The notes under the pieces: model-generated
The model's database searches: none
Seen by the model: the letters and a program-made list of their open reading frames with translations, nothing else
What the model was told of the DNA's origin: nothing
Assembly (NCBI RefSeq): GCF_020623625.1
Contig: NC_060202.1
Location: 1,491,501 to 1,555,500, forward strand
DNA length: 64,000 nucleotides
Direction of reading: 5' to 3'
Origin: Saccharomycodes ludwigii
Lineage: Eukaryota; Ascomycota; Saccharomycetes; Saccharomycodales; Saccharomycodaceae
Translations under genes and position numbers: made by a program
Shown here: piece by piece, positions 49,999-60,638 of the stretch
How positions within the stretch are numbered: the first letter of the stretch is position 1
Layout: each line of letters starts with the position of its first letter

Positions 49999-50586
49999 AT
50001 GAGCTCTGAAAATAACATTATAAGAAGAAAGCTAGTAATAATCGGAGATGGTGCATGTGGAAAGACATCTTTATTATACGTTTTTACCTTAGGTAAATTT
50101 CCAGAACAGTATCAACCAACAGTTTTCGAAAACTATGTTACGGATTGTCGAGTTGATGGAATAGATGTGCAGTTGGCTCTTTGGGATACGGCTGGTCAGG
50201 AAGAATATGAAAGATTAAGACCACTATCATATTCCAAAGCGGACGTGATAATGATTGGGTTCGCTATTGATGATCCGGAATCATTATATAATACGAGAAC
50301 AAAGTGGATACAAGAAGTTGTCAGGTATTGTCCCCAAGCACCTGTTATTCTAGTTGGTCTAAAGAAAGATTTGCAAGATAATTATAAACCGAGTAGGGAT
50401 GGTTATAATAAAGAATTTGTTAAAAAAGAAGACGTTATTAGAATAGCGAATGAGATTGGTGCAAAAAAATACATGTTTTGTAGTGCATTAACTGGAGAAG
50501 GTGTTGATGATGTTTTTGAAGTTGCTGTTAGAACAAGTTTATTAGTTAACAAAAATCATGATAATGGGTGTTGTATCATATCATGA
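49999..50586 (+). CDS. RHO2: Rho-family GTPase Rho2
   Basis: The 195-residue GTPase matches Rho2 (YNL090W, 192 residues), which acts in cell polarity and cell-wall integrity together with Rho1. The N terminus RRKLVIIGDGACGKTSLLYVF, effector region [38 protein letters not shown] and CSALTGEGVDDVFEVAVRTSLL are all typical. It ends GCCIIS, a CaaX box with Ser at the last position and a neighbouring Cys for palmitoylation. Ser favours farnesylation, whereas S. cerevisiae Rho2, as I recall, ends in Leu. Confidence 0.94.
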   Translation: MSSENNIIRRKLVIIGDGACGKTSLLYVFTLGKFPEQYQPTVFENYVTDCRVDGIDVQLALWDTAGQEEYERLRPLSYSKADVIMIGFAIDDPESLYNTRTKWIQEVVRYCPQAPVILVGLKKDLQDNYKPSRDGYNKEFVKKEDVIRIANEIGAKKYMFCSALTGEGVDDVFEVAVRTSLLVNKNHDNGCCIIS

Positions 50587-51298
50587 TAGGTTATGGGGGG
50601 TTTTTTTTTTTGTTTTTTTTATGATAATGGGGGTATTTAATTACCACTTCCAATAATACCAATAATAAATTTAGAGATTAGCAAATTACTGTTTCTTAAT
50701 ATTTTTTTTATTTGATCTAATTATTAATTCAAGCTTATTTTTATTAAGCTCTTTATCAATGCCTATAATTCCAATATTTTTTTTTATTTTATTTTGTTTG
50801 TACCTTTCATTTTTAATTCTCACAATAGATTAATTATCGTTTCCTTTTCATTGATTCTGTATTTTTTTTTTTTTTTTTTTTTAAAAAAGTCTACTCCTAT
50901 TTAGTTACCTTCGGTCCTAAGATAAAAAAAAGAAAAAGGAAAAAAGTTTATATCAGCCTTCCATTGATATATTATATATATCTATTTACTTTTCAAAACA
51001 ATTTTTTTATAAATTGATATTACCAATGGTTTTTATTATAATCGAATTTCTTTTATTTGTAATAAAAACATATTTATAAAAATAAAAATAAAAATAAAAA
51101 TAAAAATAGACTAGAATAATAAATAAGTAATTCGTAAGAAATGATTTTATATGTTAAAAAAAAAAATATCTTGAAAGATTATTTTATTCCATTCTGAATC
51201 TCATTTTTATTTGTATTAAAAATCTCATTTGTTGTGTTATATTTATAGATTATAATTGTATGACCTATGTTTCATATTACGACAGCTCAATAAATTAC
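50587..51298 (+). other. Spacer RHO2 to tRNA-Asn
   Basis: This 712-base AT-rich spacer has G/T runs right after RHO2 (50594-50620), a T20 run near 50863-50882 and an (AAAAAT)n stretch at about 51078-51107. I see no gene, promoter motif or insertion element next to the tRNA. Confidence 0.4.
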
Positions 51299-51372
51299 GA
51301 CTCCATGGCCAAGCTGGTTAAGGCGTGCGACTGTTAATCGCAAGATCGAGAGTTCAATCCTCTCTGGGGTCG
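51299..51372 (+). tRNA. tN(GUU): tRNA-Asn (anticodon GUU)
   Basis: This 74-base gene folds as a complete cloverleaf. The acceptor GACTCCA pairs with TGGGGTC, the anticodon stem GCGAC/ATCGC encloses the loop with GTT at 51333-51335, and the T arm is GAGAG/CTCTC with TTCAATC. It is nearly identical to S. cerevisiae tRNA-Asn. No intron. A T8 run at 51390-51397 ends transcription 17 bases downstream. It lies between RHO2 and TOP2 on the same strand. Confidence 0.97.
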
Positions 51373-51389
51373 TACAAAATGTTATATCC

Positions 51390-51397
51390 TTTTTTTT
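51390..51397 (+). terminator. Pol III terminator of tRNA-Asn
   Basis: T8, 17 bases after the tRNA 3' end, followed closely by another long T run at 51403-51414. Typical RNA polymerase III stop signal. Confidence 0.75.
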
Positions 51398-51460
51398 CTT
51401 TCTTTTTTTTTTTTCCTTCATTTTCATTTAAATTAAAAAAAAAAGTCGCATCATCCAAAT

Positions 51461-51490
51461 ATAAATAAATAAATAAATAAATAAATAAAA
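51461..51490. repeat. (AAAT)n microsatellite upstream of TOP2
   Basis: Seven tandem AAAT-type units immediately before the MCB site. A simple repeat; such tetranucleotides also occur at 43420-43440 and before RHO2. Confidence 0.8.
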
Positions 51491-51493
51491 AGA

Positions 51494-51499
51494 ACGCGT
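51494..51499. promoter_or_regulatory. MCB element (ACGCGT) upstream of TOP2
   Basis: ACGCGT is the site of the G1/S factor MBF. This copy is 176 bases before the TOP2 ATG. One copy per ~16 kb is expected by chance at this base composition, so the evidence is the location only. Confidence 0.35.
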
Positions 51500-51674
51500 T
51501 TATTCATCTATTTATTTATGTATATTTTTCCAACTAATTTTAAAGATTGATTTAGTTCTAAGAATAGTTTTTTTTTTTAAGTTTTATTTTTTATACAGGC
51601 AAAAAACAAATATTAACTCATTTTATCATAGAAAATACTACGTCATCGCAAACAGAATAAGAAATTCAATAAAT

Positions 51675-54600
51675 ATGACTATTTCTAATGGTACTGGCAG
51701 AAATGCCAACCAGAAATCAGCTTCAGAGAAATATCTAAAGATTTCTCAGTTAGAACATATTTTAAAAAGACCAGACACGTATATTGGTTCTGTGGAAATG
51801 CAAGAAGAAAAAATGTGGGTTTATGATGATGAAAACGAATGCATGATTGAAAGAGAGGTTAAGTTTGTTCCTGGGCTATTTAAGATTTTTGATGAAATTC
51901 TAGTAAACGCCGCTGATAACAAAGTTCGTGATCCATTGATGAAAAGAATTGATGTTACTATTGATCCAGAACAAAACACTATATCTGTTAAAAATGACGG
52001 ACAAGGTATTCCGATTGAAATTCATGATAAGGAAAATATATATATACCTGAATTGATTTTTGGACATCTACTAACATCTTCAAATTATGATGATACTGAA
52101 AAAAAAGTTGTTGGTGGTAGAAATGGGTATGGCGCTAAGCTATGTAACATATTTTCTACTGAATTTATTTTAGAAACTGCTGATCCCAAAAACGGGCACA
52201 AGTATCTCCAAAAATGGACTGACAATATGGGGGTTTGCGGAAAGCCTAAAATTACTTCGTATTCAGCTAAAAAGCCTTCATACACCAAAGTCACGTTTAA
52301 ACCCGACTTATCGAGATTTGGTATGGAAGATCTAAACAAAGACATTGTTGGTATTATGAAAAGGCGTGTTTATGACATAAACGGCTCTGTAAGAGATATT
52401 AGTGTTTATTTGAATGGCAAATGTTTGAAAATTAGAAATTTTAAAAATTATGTGGAATTATATTTAAAGTCTTTAGAAAAAATGAAGAGGATTGATAATG
52501 GCGAAAATACTGAAGAGGCTTTAAAAGTACCAACTATTATCTATGAGCGAATCAATGAGCGTTGGGAAATTGCATTTGCTGTTTCTGATATTTCTTTTCA
52601 ACAGATTTCGTTTGTAAATTCCATAGCTACAACCTCTGGTGGCACACATGTGAACTATTTAGGGGATCAACTAGTTAAAAAAATTCAGATGAAACTAGCC
52701 AAAAACAAAAAAGTCAAACCATTCCAGATTAAAAATAACATTTTCCTTTTCGTTAATTGTTTAATTGAAAATCCCGCTTTTACATCTCAGACTAAAGAGC
52801 AGTTAACTACGCGGGTTAAAGATTTTGGTTCTAAATGTGAAATCACCGATGCCTTTGTAGCCAAAGTTATGAATACAGATTTGTCCACTAGGATATTTGA
52901 TATAGCTGATGAAAATGATGCCAAAGCCATGAAAAAAACAGATGGTACTAAAAAGAATAGGATTACTGAGTATCCCAAGCTACACGATGCGAATAGAGCC
53001 GGTACAAAAGAGGGTTACAAATGCACTTTGCTATTAACGGAGGGGGATTCTGCTTTGTCTTTGGCTGTTGCCGGTTTAGCTGTTGTTGGCAGGGATTATT
53101 ATGGTTGTTATCCACTAAGAGGCAAATTACTAAATGTTAGAGATGCGACGGCAGATCAGGTCAATAGAAACGCAGAAATACAAGCAATTAAAAAAATTAT
53201 GGGATTGCAACACAGGAAAAAGTATGAAAATGTTTCTTCGCTTAGATATGGTCACTTAATGATTATGACGGATCAAGATTTAGATGGCTCACATATCAAA
53301 GGTTTAATTATTAACTTTTTGGAAAGCTCCTTTCCCGGACTATTGGATATTCCGGGCTTTTTAATTGAGTTTATCACGCCTATCATTAAAGTCACAATAA
53401 CAAAACCGAGAAAACAGACCATTCAATTTTATACTATTCCTGAATATGAAACTTGGAGAGCAGAAGAAGGTACCACTTGTACTTGGAAATACAAGTATTA
53501 TAAAGGATTGGGTACTTCAACACAACAGGAAATAAGAGAATACTTTTCAAACTTGGATAGACATTTGAAGACTTTCGATGAACTAAAAAATGATGAAAAC
53601 GAATTAATTGATTTGGCGTTTTCTAAAAAAAGAGCTGATGATCGAAAAGAATGGTTAAGGCAATTTGAACCGGGTACTTACTTGGACCCAACTTTAGAAG
53701 TTATTCCCATTAAAGATTTTATCAACAAAGAGCTAATTTTGTTTTCTCTATCGGATAACATCAGATCCATTCCTAACATCATGGATGGTTTAAAACCAGG
53801 GCAGAGAAAAGTGATATATGGTTGTTTTAAACGTAACTTGAGACAAGAAATCAAAGTTTCTCAATTGGCAAATTATGTTGCTGGATGCACTGATTACCAC
53901 CATACCGAAGAATCTTTGGTCCAGACAACTGTTGGACTAGCTCAAGACTTTGTTGGTTCTAATAATATTTATTTACTGCTTCCTAAGGGAGCATTTGGTA
54001 CTAGAGCCACTGGTGGTAAAGATGCAGCAGCTTCAAGGTATATTTTTACCACGTTGAACAAATTATCCTTTAAGATTTTTCATCCACAAGATGCACCATT
54101 ATTAAAATATGTTCTAGCAGATGAAAAAAAAATTGAACCTGAATGGTATGCTCCGGTCATTCCAATGATTTTGGTAAATGGCACAGAAGGCATTGGTACC
54201 GGTTGGAGCACTAATATTCCACCTTACAATCCTTTAGACATAGTAAAGAATATTAAAAAGTTATTAAATGACGAAGAAATGGATCCTATGGTACCCTGGT
54301 TTAGAGGTTGGACTGGTTCGATTCAAAAAATTGATTCATATCGTTATAAACTATACGGAAAAATTGAGCAAGTTGGTGAAAATAAATTGGAAATAACTGA
54401 ATTACCACCGAAAACTTGGATAACTAACATAAAAGAACATTTATTATTGGGTATTTCTGGTAACGATAAAATTAAACCCTGGATCAAAGACATGGAAGAA
54501 CAACACGGCGCTACAATTAAATTTGTTATTACCTTAACCACTGAGGAGTTTGAAAAAACGCGTACTATTGGGTTTTATGAAAGATTTAAACTAACCTCTA

Positions 54601-56111
54601 TTTTGAACTTGAGTAATATGGTTGGATTTGATTCGAATGGTAAGATTAGAAAATATGATGATCCAAGAGACATTCTAACCGATTTTTTTTACGTGCGTTT
54701 GGAATTATATCAAAGAAGAAAAGATTATTTTGTTGAACATTTACAATGGATTGTTGAGAAGTTAAGTTATCAAGTTAAGTTTATTAAAATGATTATTGAC
54801 CGAGAGTTAACTGTGAATAATAAACCCAGGAAACAGTTGATGAAGGAGTTGGAAGAATTGGGCTTTCCCAGATTTGATAAGGATGGCCATCCACATTATG
54901 ATAAGGTCACTGAGAAGATTGAGGAATTGAATTCACAAAATATTCGAAATGAAGGGGAGGAAGAAGAAGAGGAGGAGGAGGAGAATGATGAAGAGGTCGA
55001 AAATAATGAAGAAAATTCTACAAATGATGAAGGGGCTTTTATTAATGGACCCCAGGAAAAATATGGTTCCTTTGATTACTTGTTGGGAATGAAATTATGG
55101 TCTTTGACAAAGGAGAAATATGAAAAATTGCTGAAGGAAAAAAAAGAAAAGGAGGTGGAATTGGAACATTTGTTGGGACTAACTGCCAAAGATTTATGGA
55201 ACATAGATTTACATGATTTTGAAGAAGGTTATAAAAAGTTTATTGACTATGATAATGAAGTTAGAAACAGTATAATTCCAAATAAGGCTACTAAAAGCAA
55301 AGCTAAGAGAACAAGGAAGAAAGATGATGATGACGATTATGGAGAATCAAAGGCCAAGAAAAGGAAAAAGAAAGGTGCATCGATTAAAAAAGAAGAAGAG
55401 AACTTTCAGAGGTTTGTCATTACACCTAATCCAATAGAAAATCCAAAAAAGAAAAAGTTAACAACAATACAATCAAAAGTTAAAAAAGAGTCTAAGGTTG
55501 ATAATCCAGAAGAAAAGAAACCGGTAACGACGAAACCTGTGGATAGTTTTTTTAAAAAATCCAATGCAGATGAAGATAGTGAATCGAAGCATGAAACAAT
55601 AAACCTTGACACAGATGAGGATGCATTTTCAAGTAAATTTAAGAAAATTAGTACAATATTTGATGAAGTTAATAATACCAAACCTTCTTTCAATACAGTT
55701 GTATCTTTATCGGATAATGAAGAGAAACAGAATGAACAGGAAGTCAGTGATGAAGATGATGATGTGGTTATTAAACCTGTCAAAAGAAGAAAATCAAACA
55801 AAAATGAGAGTGAACCAGTTGAGAAAAAAAACGTTACCCCTAAGAGAACTTATGGAAACAGAAGAAAACAGGCTAGCATAAAGGCAGAGTTGGAAGATTT
55901 ACTAAGCAATGGTAGTGATAATGACAAAAACGGCGAGGAAGAAAAAGAAGAAGAAGAAGTAGTTAATGTTCCAAGAACTAGTAGAACTAGAACGAGTGGC
56001 AGAAGAAATAAAGGCAGAGTATCGTATACAATAACAGATGATAACGATAGTTTTACTCTATCAAATGATGATGATGATGATTCTGATGAATCTTTTCATG
56101 CATCTGATTAA
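51675..56111 (+). CDS. TOP2: DNA topoisomerase II
   Basis: The 1478-residue type IIA topoisomerase (YNL088W, 1428 residues) passes one DNA duplex through another with ATP to decatenate chromosomes. The ATPase domain has ILVNAADNK (76-83) and GRNGYGAKLC (148-157). The TOPRIM part has EGDSALSLAVAGLAVVGRDYYG and the metal triad DQDLDGSH. The cleavage domain carries the catalytic tyrosine at residue 789 in AASRYIFTTL. The C terminus is an acidic/Lys-rich tail with several basic clusters (RKKDDDDDYG, KKRKKKG) usable as NLS, then an Asp-rich end. The family-specific insert near 1090-1120 is a Glu/Asn run. The gene is complete. Confidence 0.97.
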   Translation: MTISNGTGRNANQKSASEKYLKISQLEHILKRPDTYIGSVEMQEEKMWVYDDENECMIEREVKFVPGLFKIFDEILVNAADNKVRDPLMKRIDVTIDPEQNTISVKNDGQGIPIEIHDKENIYIPELIFGHLLTSSNYDDTEKKVVGGRNGYGAKLCNIFSTEFILETADPKNGHKYLQKWTDNMGVCGKPKITSYSAKKPSYTKVTFKPDLSRFGMEDLNKDIVGIMKRRVYDINGSVRDISVYLNGKCLKIRNFKNYVELYLKSLEKMKRIDNGENTEEALKVPTIIYERINERWEIAFAVSDISFQQISFVNSIATTSGGTHVNYLGDQLVKKIQMKLAKNKKVKPFQIKNNIFLFVNCLIENPAFTSQTKEQLTTRVKDFGSKCEITDAFVAKVMNTDLSTRIFDIADENDAKAMKKTDGTKKNRITEYPKLHDANRAGTKEGYKCTLLLTEGDSALSLAVAGLAVVGRDYYGCYPLRGKLLNVRDATADQVNRNAEIQAIKKIMGLQHRKKYENVSSLRYGHLMIMTDQDLDGSHIKGLIINFLESSFPGLLDIPGFLIEFITPIIKVTITKPRKQTIQFYTIPEYETWRAEEGTTCTWKYKYYKGLGTSTQQEIREYFSNLDRHLKTFDELKNDENELIDLAFSKKRADDRKEWLRQFEPGTYLDPTLEVIPIKDFINKELILFSLSDNIRSIPNIMDGLKPGQRKVIYGCFKRNLRQEIKVSQLANYVAGCTDYHHTEESLVQTTVGLAQDFVGSNNIYLLLPKGAFGTRATGGKDAAASRYIFTTLNKLSFKIFHPQDAPLLKYVLADEKKIEPEWYAPVIPMILVNGTEGIGTGWSTNIPPYNPLDIVKNIKKLLNDEEMDPMVPWFRGWTGSIQKIDSYRYKLYGKIEQVGENKLEITELPPKTWITNIKEHLLLGISGNDKIKPWIKDMEEQHGATIKFVITLTTEEFEKTRTIGFYERFKLTSILNLSNMVGFDSNGKIRKYDDPRDILTDFFYVRLELYQRRKDYFVEHLQWIVEKLSYQVKFIKMIIDRELTVNNKPRKQLMKELEELGFPRFDKDGHPHYDKVTEKIEELNSQNIRNEGEEEEEEEEENDEEVENNEENSTNDEGAFINGPQEKYGSFDYLLGMKLWSLTKEKYEKLLKEKKEKEVELEHLLGLTAKDLWNIDLHDFEEGYKKFIDYDNEVRNSIIPNKATKSKAKRTRKKDDDDDYGESKAKKRKKKGASIKKEEENFQRFVITPNPIENPKKKKLTTIQSKVKKESKVDNPEEKKPVTTKPVDSFFKKSNADEDSESKHETINLDTDEDAFSSKFKKISTIFDEVNNTKPSFNTVVSLSDNEEKQNEQEVSDEDDDVVIKPVKRRKSNKNESEPVEKKNVTPKRTYGNRRKQASIKAELEDLLSNGSDNDKNGEEEKEEEEVVNVPRTSRTRTSGRRNKGRVSYTITDDNDSFTLSNDDDDDSDESFHASD

Positions 56112-56921
56112 AAAAAAAAAAGAATTTTTTTTTTGTTTTCTTAATTATATAATTGTTATTTTTTTTTGTATTTGCCTATATTTAAAAATTTTAATTATAC
56201 TTGCTGTTATGTTTCAGTCGAAAATACAAAACGAGAAATGGAAGGGGTGAATTAGAATTAGCTTGATAAATAAGTTGTTGTTTATTTTTATTTTTATTTT
56301 TTTCTTTTTCTTAGAACGGATAGAAAAAAGAAGGGATTTTCATTACCATTAAAAAAACAGCTTTTGAAACAATGTAAACAAAGTCAGGACGGGTTATGAT
56401 GGGAGTTTTTCTTGGATTGTTGCTGTTGCCGATTATTTTTGCTTTATTATCTTGCATTATATTTTTTAGACTCAGAAAGTTGTGCACACTTTATTAAACG
56501 TGACATTGAACGAAAAAGGAATTGAAATAAAAAAAAAAGAAAAAAAGAAAAATTCTTTACATTGTTTGCAAATTTTTATTGGGAACGATAAATAAATAAA
56601 CAAATAACATTCATATATTTTTTTTTTTTTTTTTCCCTTTTTCGATAATTAACTCAAATTTAACCGAGTAAGTAATTCAACCTAACTTAAACTTTATTTA
56701 TAACGTTGTTAAAAAGTTCAGTTTAGCATTCCATTCTTAAAATTATTACCTTTTACTTCGTCCATATCTTCCATTTTACATTTTTCGACCAGCTTTTTTT
56801 AATCAAGCTAGAGCAAAGGGTAAACCTGATTAAAAAACTAAATAAAAAATAAATCTCTGGAAAAAAAAGAAACAAAAAAAAAAAAAGTAAAGGACGATTA
56901 ATCATACAAAAAAAAAAAATC
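56112..56921 (+). promoter_or_regulatory. TOP2 3' flank and tricalbin upstream region
   Basis: This 810-base spacer holds T/A runs (56125-56136, 56618-56635, 56860-56886). A less AT-rich block at about 56385-56500 contains GGACGGGTTATGATGGGAG. I see no gene; the minus-strand frame at 56753-56989 crosses the tricalbin start. Confidence 0.4.
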
Positions 56922-59900
56922 ATGTCCGCTGTGGAACAAAGAAATCCAACTTCTAAGAATGGTACTGATGCTCTGTTGGCTGATAACAAAGTATTAGCTA
57001 ATACAAATCACGAAACTGGAGTACCTAATAAGTCCAAAACAACCGACTCAAAAAAGTCTAAAGATAAAACTGCTAATGATGATGATAATGATGATGATGA
57101 TGATATTATTGATACTAAAAAAGTTACCAGAGAGGTTGGCGAAGCCACTTACGTTGGTTGGAAACAAGTTGGTGGTTGGGAAACAAAAGATACTCTAACT
57201 TCAAAAGATGCATTGTACGACATTCATGGGGAAACGATTATCGATAATTACTTGCCTGACAAATTTTATGGGGACTGGTATCATTCAGTAGCCTTTTTCT
57301 TTATCGGTGGATTTTTATCATTTTTCTTTGGTTATTTTAAATTTTCGCTAGCTCCTGTGTTTTTTGTTATAGTTCCGACTTGTTTCTTGTATAGGGCGTC
57401 AGTTAAGAAATATAGACAGAATATTAAGCAATTGGCTCAAAAAGAATACATTGTTAAAAAGATTGAAGATGACTATGAATCCATGGAATGGTTAAATACA
57501 TTTTTGGACAAATACTGGGTTCGTATGGAACCAGCCGTTTCTGATATGGTTGTCAAACAAGTTAATCAGTTGTTGGCAGATTTGGATGCAATTCCAGCAT
57601 TTATCACCGCTATTTGGATTGATCGTTTCACCTTGGGTGTCAAACCACCAAGAATAGAACAGGTTAAAACCTTCCAAAACACTGACAATGATGTTGTTGT
57701 TATGGATTGGACTCTGTCTCTTACTCCACATGATAATTCGGATATGACTACCAAACAGTTAAGAAACTACGTTAACCAAAGTGTCTCGCTGAAGTTAAGT
57801 GCATTTGGCATCACAATTCCCGTTTCTGTCGCTCAAATTGCCATGAAGGTACAAACAAGATTACGTTTCAAGTTGATGACGCCCTTCCCTCATATTGAAA
57901 CTGTCAACGTTCAAATATTGGAGGTTCCAGATATTGATTTTGTTGCCAAATTATTTGGTGACTCTATCTTTTCTTGGGAAATTATGGCTATTCCTGGCTT
58001 ACTGCCCTTTACCAGGGAAATGGTTAGAAAATATGCAGGTCCAATGTTAATGCCTCCGTTTTCTATGCAATTGAATATTCCACAATTAGTATCTGGTAAC
58101 GCCTTAGCTGCTGGTGTTTTGGAACTAACCGTTAAAAATTGTGTTGATTTGAAACGTGCTACATTAGTTGATATTTCTATCGATCCCTATTTGGAATTTT
58201 CCATTAATGGAACTAAAGTTGCTGAAACCAGAACTGTTAAAGATACTTTGAATCCTGTTTGGAATGAAACCCTGTTTTTCATGATCGATTCTTTTACTGA
58301 TCCATTGACCATTGACATTATCGATAGACGTGTTAGGTTCAAAAACAAAATATTGGGCACTATTTTATTTGATATAAGTTCTTTGCACGGCAATCACGAT
58401 CAAAAAAACCTTTCTGCCAGATTTTTAAGGAACGCACAACCGGTCGGTACTTTGAACTTTTCTATGCATTTCCATCCAACCATTGAGCCTAAGCAATTGC
58501 CAGACGGTACTGTGGAGGAATTGCCTGATTTGAATACTGGTATTTCTAAGTTCATTATTGAAGAAGCCAAACATTTGGTTCATACATCTGAAGAAGCTAA
58601 AAATTTGGCTAGTCATGTTGACGTGTATGAGAACGGTAAACTAATCTTTTCTACCAATACTATTAAAGGTGATGCATCTCCCAAATACAATGGTGAGTAC
58701 AGATTTATTGTTAGCGATCGTCGTAAGACTAGGTTTAAATATATTGTTAAAAATGGTAAAAATGAAGAGATTGGCTCTACTGTTCAAACGTTGAACGATT
58801 TGATTGACAGAACTGAAACAGATAAAACTTGGATTCCATTGAAAAACTCTAATCACAGCACTATTCAAATTAAAGCTTTATGGAAGCCTGTTGATTTGGG
58901 TATTGGGTCAAATGCTATTGCTTACAATCCACCAATTGGTGTTGTTAGGACTTTTATTAACAAGGCCAAACGTTTACCTAACTTAGAAAAGGTCGGTATG
59001 ATTGACCCATATGCTAGAATCTTGGTTAATGAAATTCCTAAAGACAGAACTGATGTAAAAGAGCACACCCAAAACCCAATTTGGAATCAAAGTCTTTATG
59101 TTTCTGTTACTTCACCAAATCAGAAGATTACTTTGGAATGTATGGATGTTGAAACTGTTGGTTTGGATCGTTCCTTAGGTAGCTTGGACATGAAAATATT
59201 TGACTTAATTAACAAGAATTCTGATGATAAATATGTTGAACAAATCGACGATACCGCAAGAGTTGGTAATTTGATTAGGAAAAAAAAGAAGAGCAAAATT
59301 TCGGGAAGTATCACCTATTATAATTCATTTTATCCAACCATTCCTATTTTAACTTTAGAAGAAATACAAGAGGTTGATAAATTGAACGCTAAGAAGCAGA
59401 AATTAAAGGAAAAATTGTCTATGCTTGATGAAAAGAAATTAAGTGATGCAGACAAGAAAAAAATAGATGAAGAAAAATTTGAGATTAGCGAATTGGAAGA
59501 TGTTTATGGTTCTAAGATGAAATTGTCCTTGGACGAGTTGTTGGGTTATTCATGCGGTGTTTTGGCTGTTTCTGTTTTAGACGGGGAACTTGGTTTACCG
59601 GGTACCTATGTCCAAGCATTTTTTGATGGGAATGGTTATTACAGGTTTGTTTCACCTAGATATAGTACTAGAAATATAAGTAAGGGTTTTACTGGCGATG
59701 TTTTTATTAAAGAGTTGGAATGGTCGGTTTGTACATTTAGAGTTACTAAGCACAAGGAAAGTAACAAGGCTGAATCATTTATTTCTGAGGTTGTTATTCC
59801 AACTATTGAACTTGTGAGAAATTGCTATAAAAAACCATCTATTTTGAACTTGACTGGACCAAACACATCTAAATTAATGGTCCAAGTTCAATGGTTTCCA

Positions 59901-60512
59901 GTATTAGCCTCAAAATTACCACAATCTGATTTGATTACCAATAGTGGTGATTTGAAAATTACAGTTAAGAGCGCTAATAATTTGCTGTCAGCGGATAGCA
60001 ATGGTAAGAGTGATCCATATATTAAATTTTATATGAATGACGAATCAAGTAGTTTTTTCAAGTCCAAGACTGAGAAGAAAACTTTAGACCCAACATGGAA
60101 TGAAGTTGTTACTGTTCAAGTGAATAACCGTGTCAATGACTACTTGAGAATAATAGTTATGGATTGGGATGTTGGCTCTAAGAATGATTTAATTGGCCAG
60201 GCAATTTTGCCCTTGCATAAAATAGATCCAGAGAATCCAACAGATTTAGATATTCCATTAACTGATGAGTATAAGAAAAAGGATGCTGGTGTTGTTCATT
60301 TATCCTTTGAATTTTCTCCTAGATACACGTTATCGATTAAAAAGACTGAGAAAAAGGTTGGTGATATTGCTAGCAAAGGTTTAGCTGCCGGTACCAACGT
60401 CGTTGGCACAGGTATAGGTGCTGTAGGAAAAATTAAGAAAGGTATTTTTGGTGGTAAGAAGAAATCGGATGATGAAGATGAAGAGGATGAAGGAAATGGG
60501 AAAAAAGCATGA
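56922..60512 (+). CDS. TCB1: Tricalbin (ER-plasma membrane tether, TCB1/TCB2 type)
   Basis: The 1196-residue protein is the single counterpart of Tcb1 (YOR086C) and Tcb2 (YNL087W), both about 1180 residues. They are extended-synaptotagmin proteins that tether cortical ER to the plasma membrane. A polar, Asp-rich N terminus (1-100) leads to a hydrophobic ER hairpin (about 122-160, FFFIGGFLSFFFGYF). The SMP lipid-transfer domain follows (about 185-395, MEWLNTFLDKYWVRMEP ... LPFTREMVRKYAGPMLMPPFSMQLNIP). Several C2 domains come next. The last one (about 1010-1120) keeps the Ca2+-type aspartates (SADSNGKSDPY, MDWDVGSKND). The C terminus is Gly/Lys/Asp-rich. Which of the two duplicates it resembles more was not determined. 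Confidence 0.93.
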   Translation: MSAVEQRNPTSKNGTDALLADNKVLANTNHETGVPNKSKTTDSKKSKDKTANDDDNDDDDDIIDTKKVTREVGEATYVGWKQVGGWETKDTLTSKDALYDIHGETIIDNYLPDKFYGDWYHSVAFFFIGGFLSFFFGYFKFSLAPVFFVIVPTCFLYRASVKKYRQNIKQLAQKEYIVKKIEDDYESMEWLNTFLDKYWVRMEPAVSDMVVKQVNQLLADLDAIPAFITAIWIDRFTLGVKPPRIEQVKTFQNTDNDVVVMDWTLSLTPHDNSDMTTKQLRNYVNQSVSLKLSAFGITIPVSVAQIAMKVQTRLRFKLMTPFPHIETVNVQILEVPDIDFVAKLFGDSIFSWEIMAIPGLLPFTREMVRKYAGPMLMPPFSMQLNIPQLVSGNALAAGVLELTVKNCVDLKRATLVDISIDPYLEFSINGTKVAETRTVKDTLNPVWNETLFFMIDSFTDPLTIDIIDRRVRFKNKILGTILFDISSLHGNHDQKNLSARFLRNAQPVGTLNFSMHFHPTIEPKQLPDGTVEELPDLNTGISKFIIEEAKHLVHTSEEAKNLASHVDVYENGKLIFSTNTIKGDASPKYNGEYRFIVSDRRKTRFKYIVKNGKNEEIGSTVQTLNDLIDRTETDKTWIPLKNSNHSTIQIKALWKPVDLGIGSNAIAYNPPIGVVRTFINKAKRLPNLEKVGMIDPYARILVNEIPKDRTDVKEHTQNPIWNQSLYVSVTSPNQKITLECMDVETVGLDRSLGSLDMKIFDLINKNSDDKYVEQIDDTARVGNLIRKKKKSKISGSITYYNSFYPTIPILTLEEIQEVDKLNAKKQKLKEKLSMLDEKKLSDADKKKIDEEKFEISELEDVYGSKMKLSLDELLGYSCGVLAVSVLDGELGLPGTYVQAFFDGNGYYRFVSPRYSTRNISKGFTGDVFIKELEWSVCTFRVTKHKESNKAESFISEVVIPTIELVRNCYKKPSILNLTGPNTSKLMVQVQWFPVLASKLPQSDLITNSGDLKITVKSANNLLSADSNGKSDPYIKFYMNDESSSFFKSKTEKKTLDPTWNEVVTVQVNNRVNDYLRIIVMDWDVGSKNDLIGQAILPLHKIDPENPTDLDIPLTDEYKKKDAGVVHLSFEFSPRYTLSIKKTEKKVGDIASKGLAAGTNVVGTGIGAVGKIKKGIFGGKKKSDDEDEEDEGNGKKA

Positions 60513-60607
60513 GAGAAAAATGAATGTAAAAATAAAATATTTTGTTTTCCTTCGAGAGTGAAAAAAAGGAGAAAGAAAAGAAGGAGAAACGTACAGTTAT
60601 TTACAAT

Positions 60608-60638
<31 letters not shown>

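Larger units (their letters stand above)
51373..51674 (+). promoter_or_regulatory. tRNA-Asn terminator and TOP2 upstream region
   Basis: This 302-base spacer holds the Pol III T-run terminator at 51390-51414, an (AAAT)n repeat at about 51461-51490 and an MCB site at 51494-51499. The rest is AT-rich leader. Confidence 0.5.
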
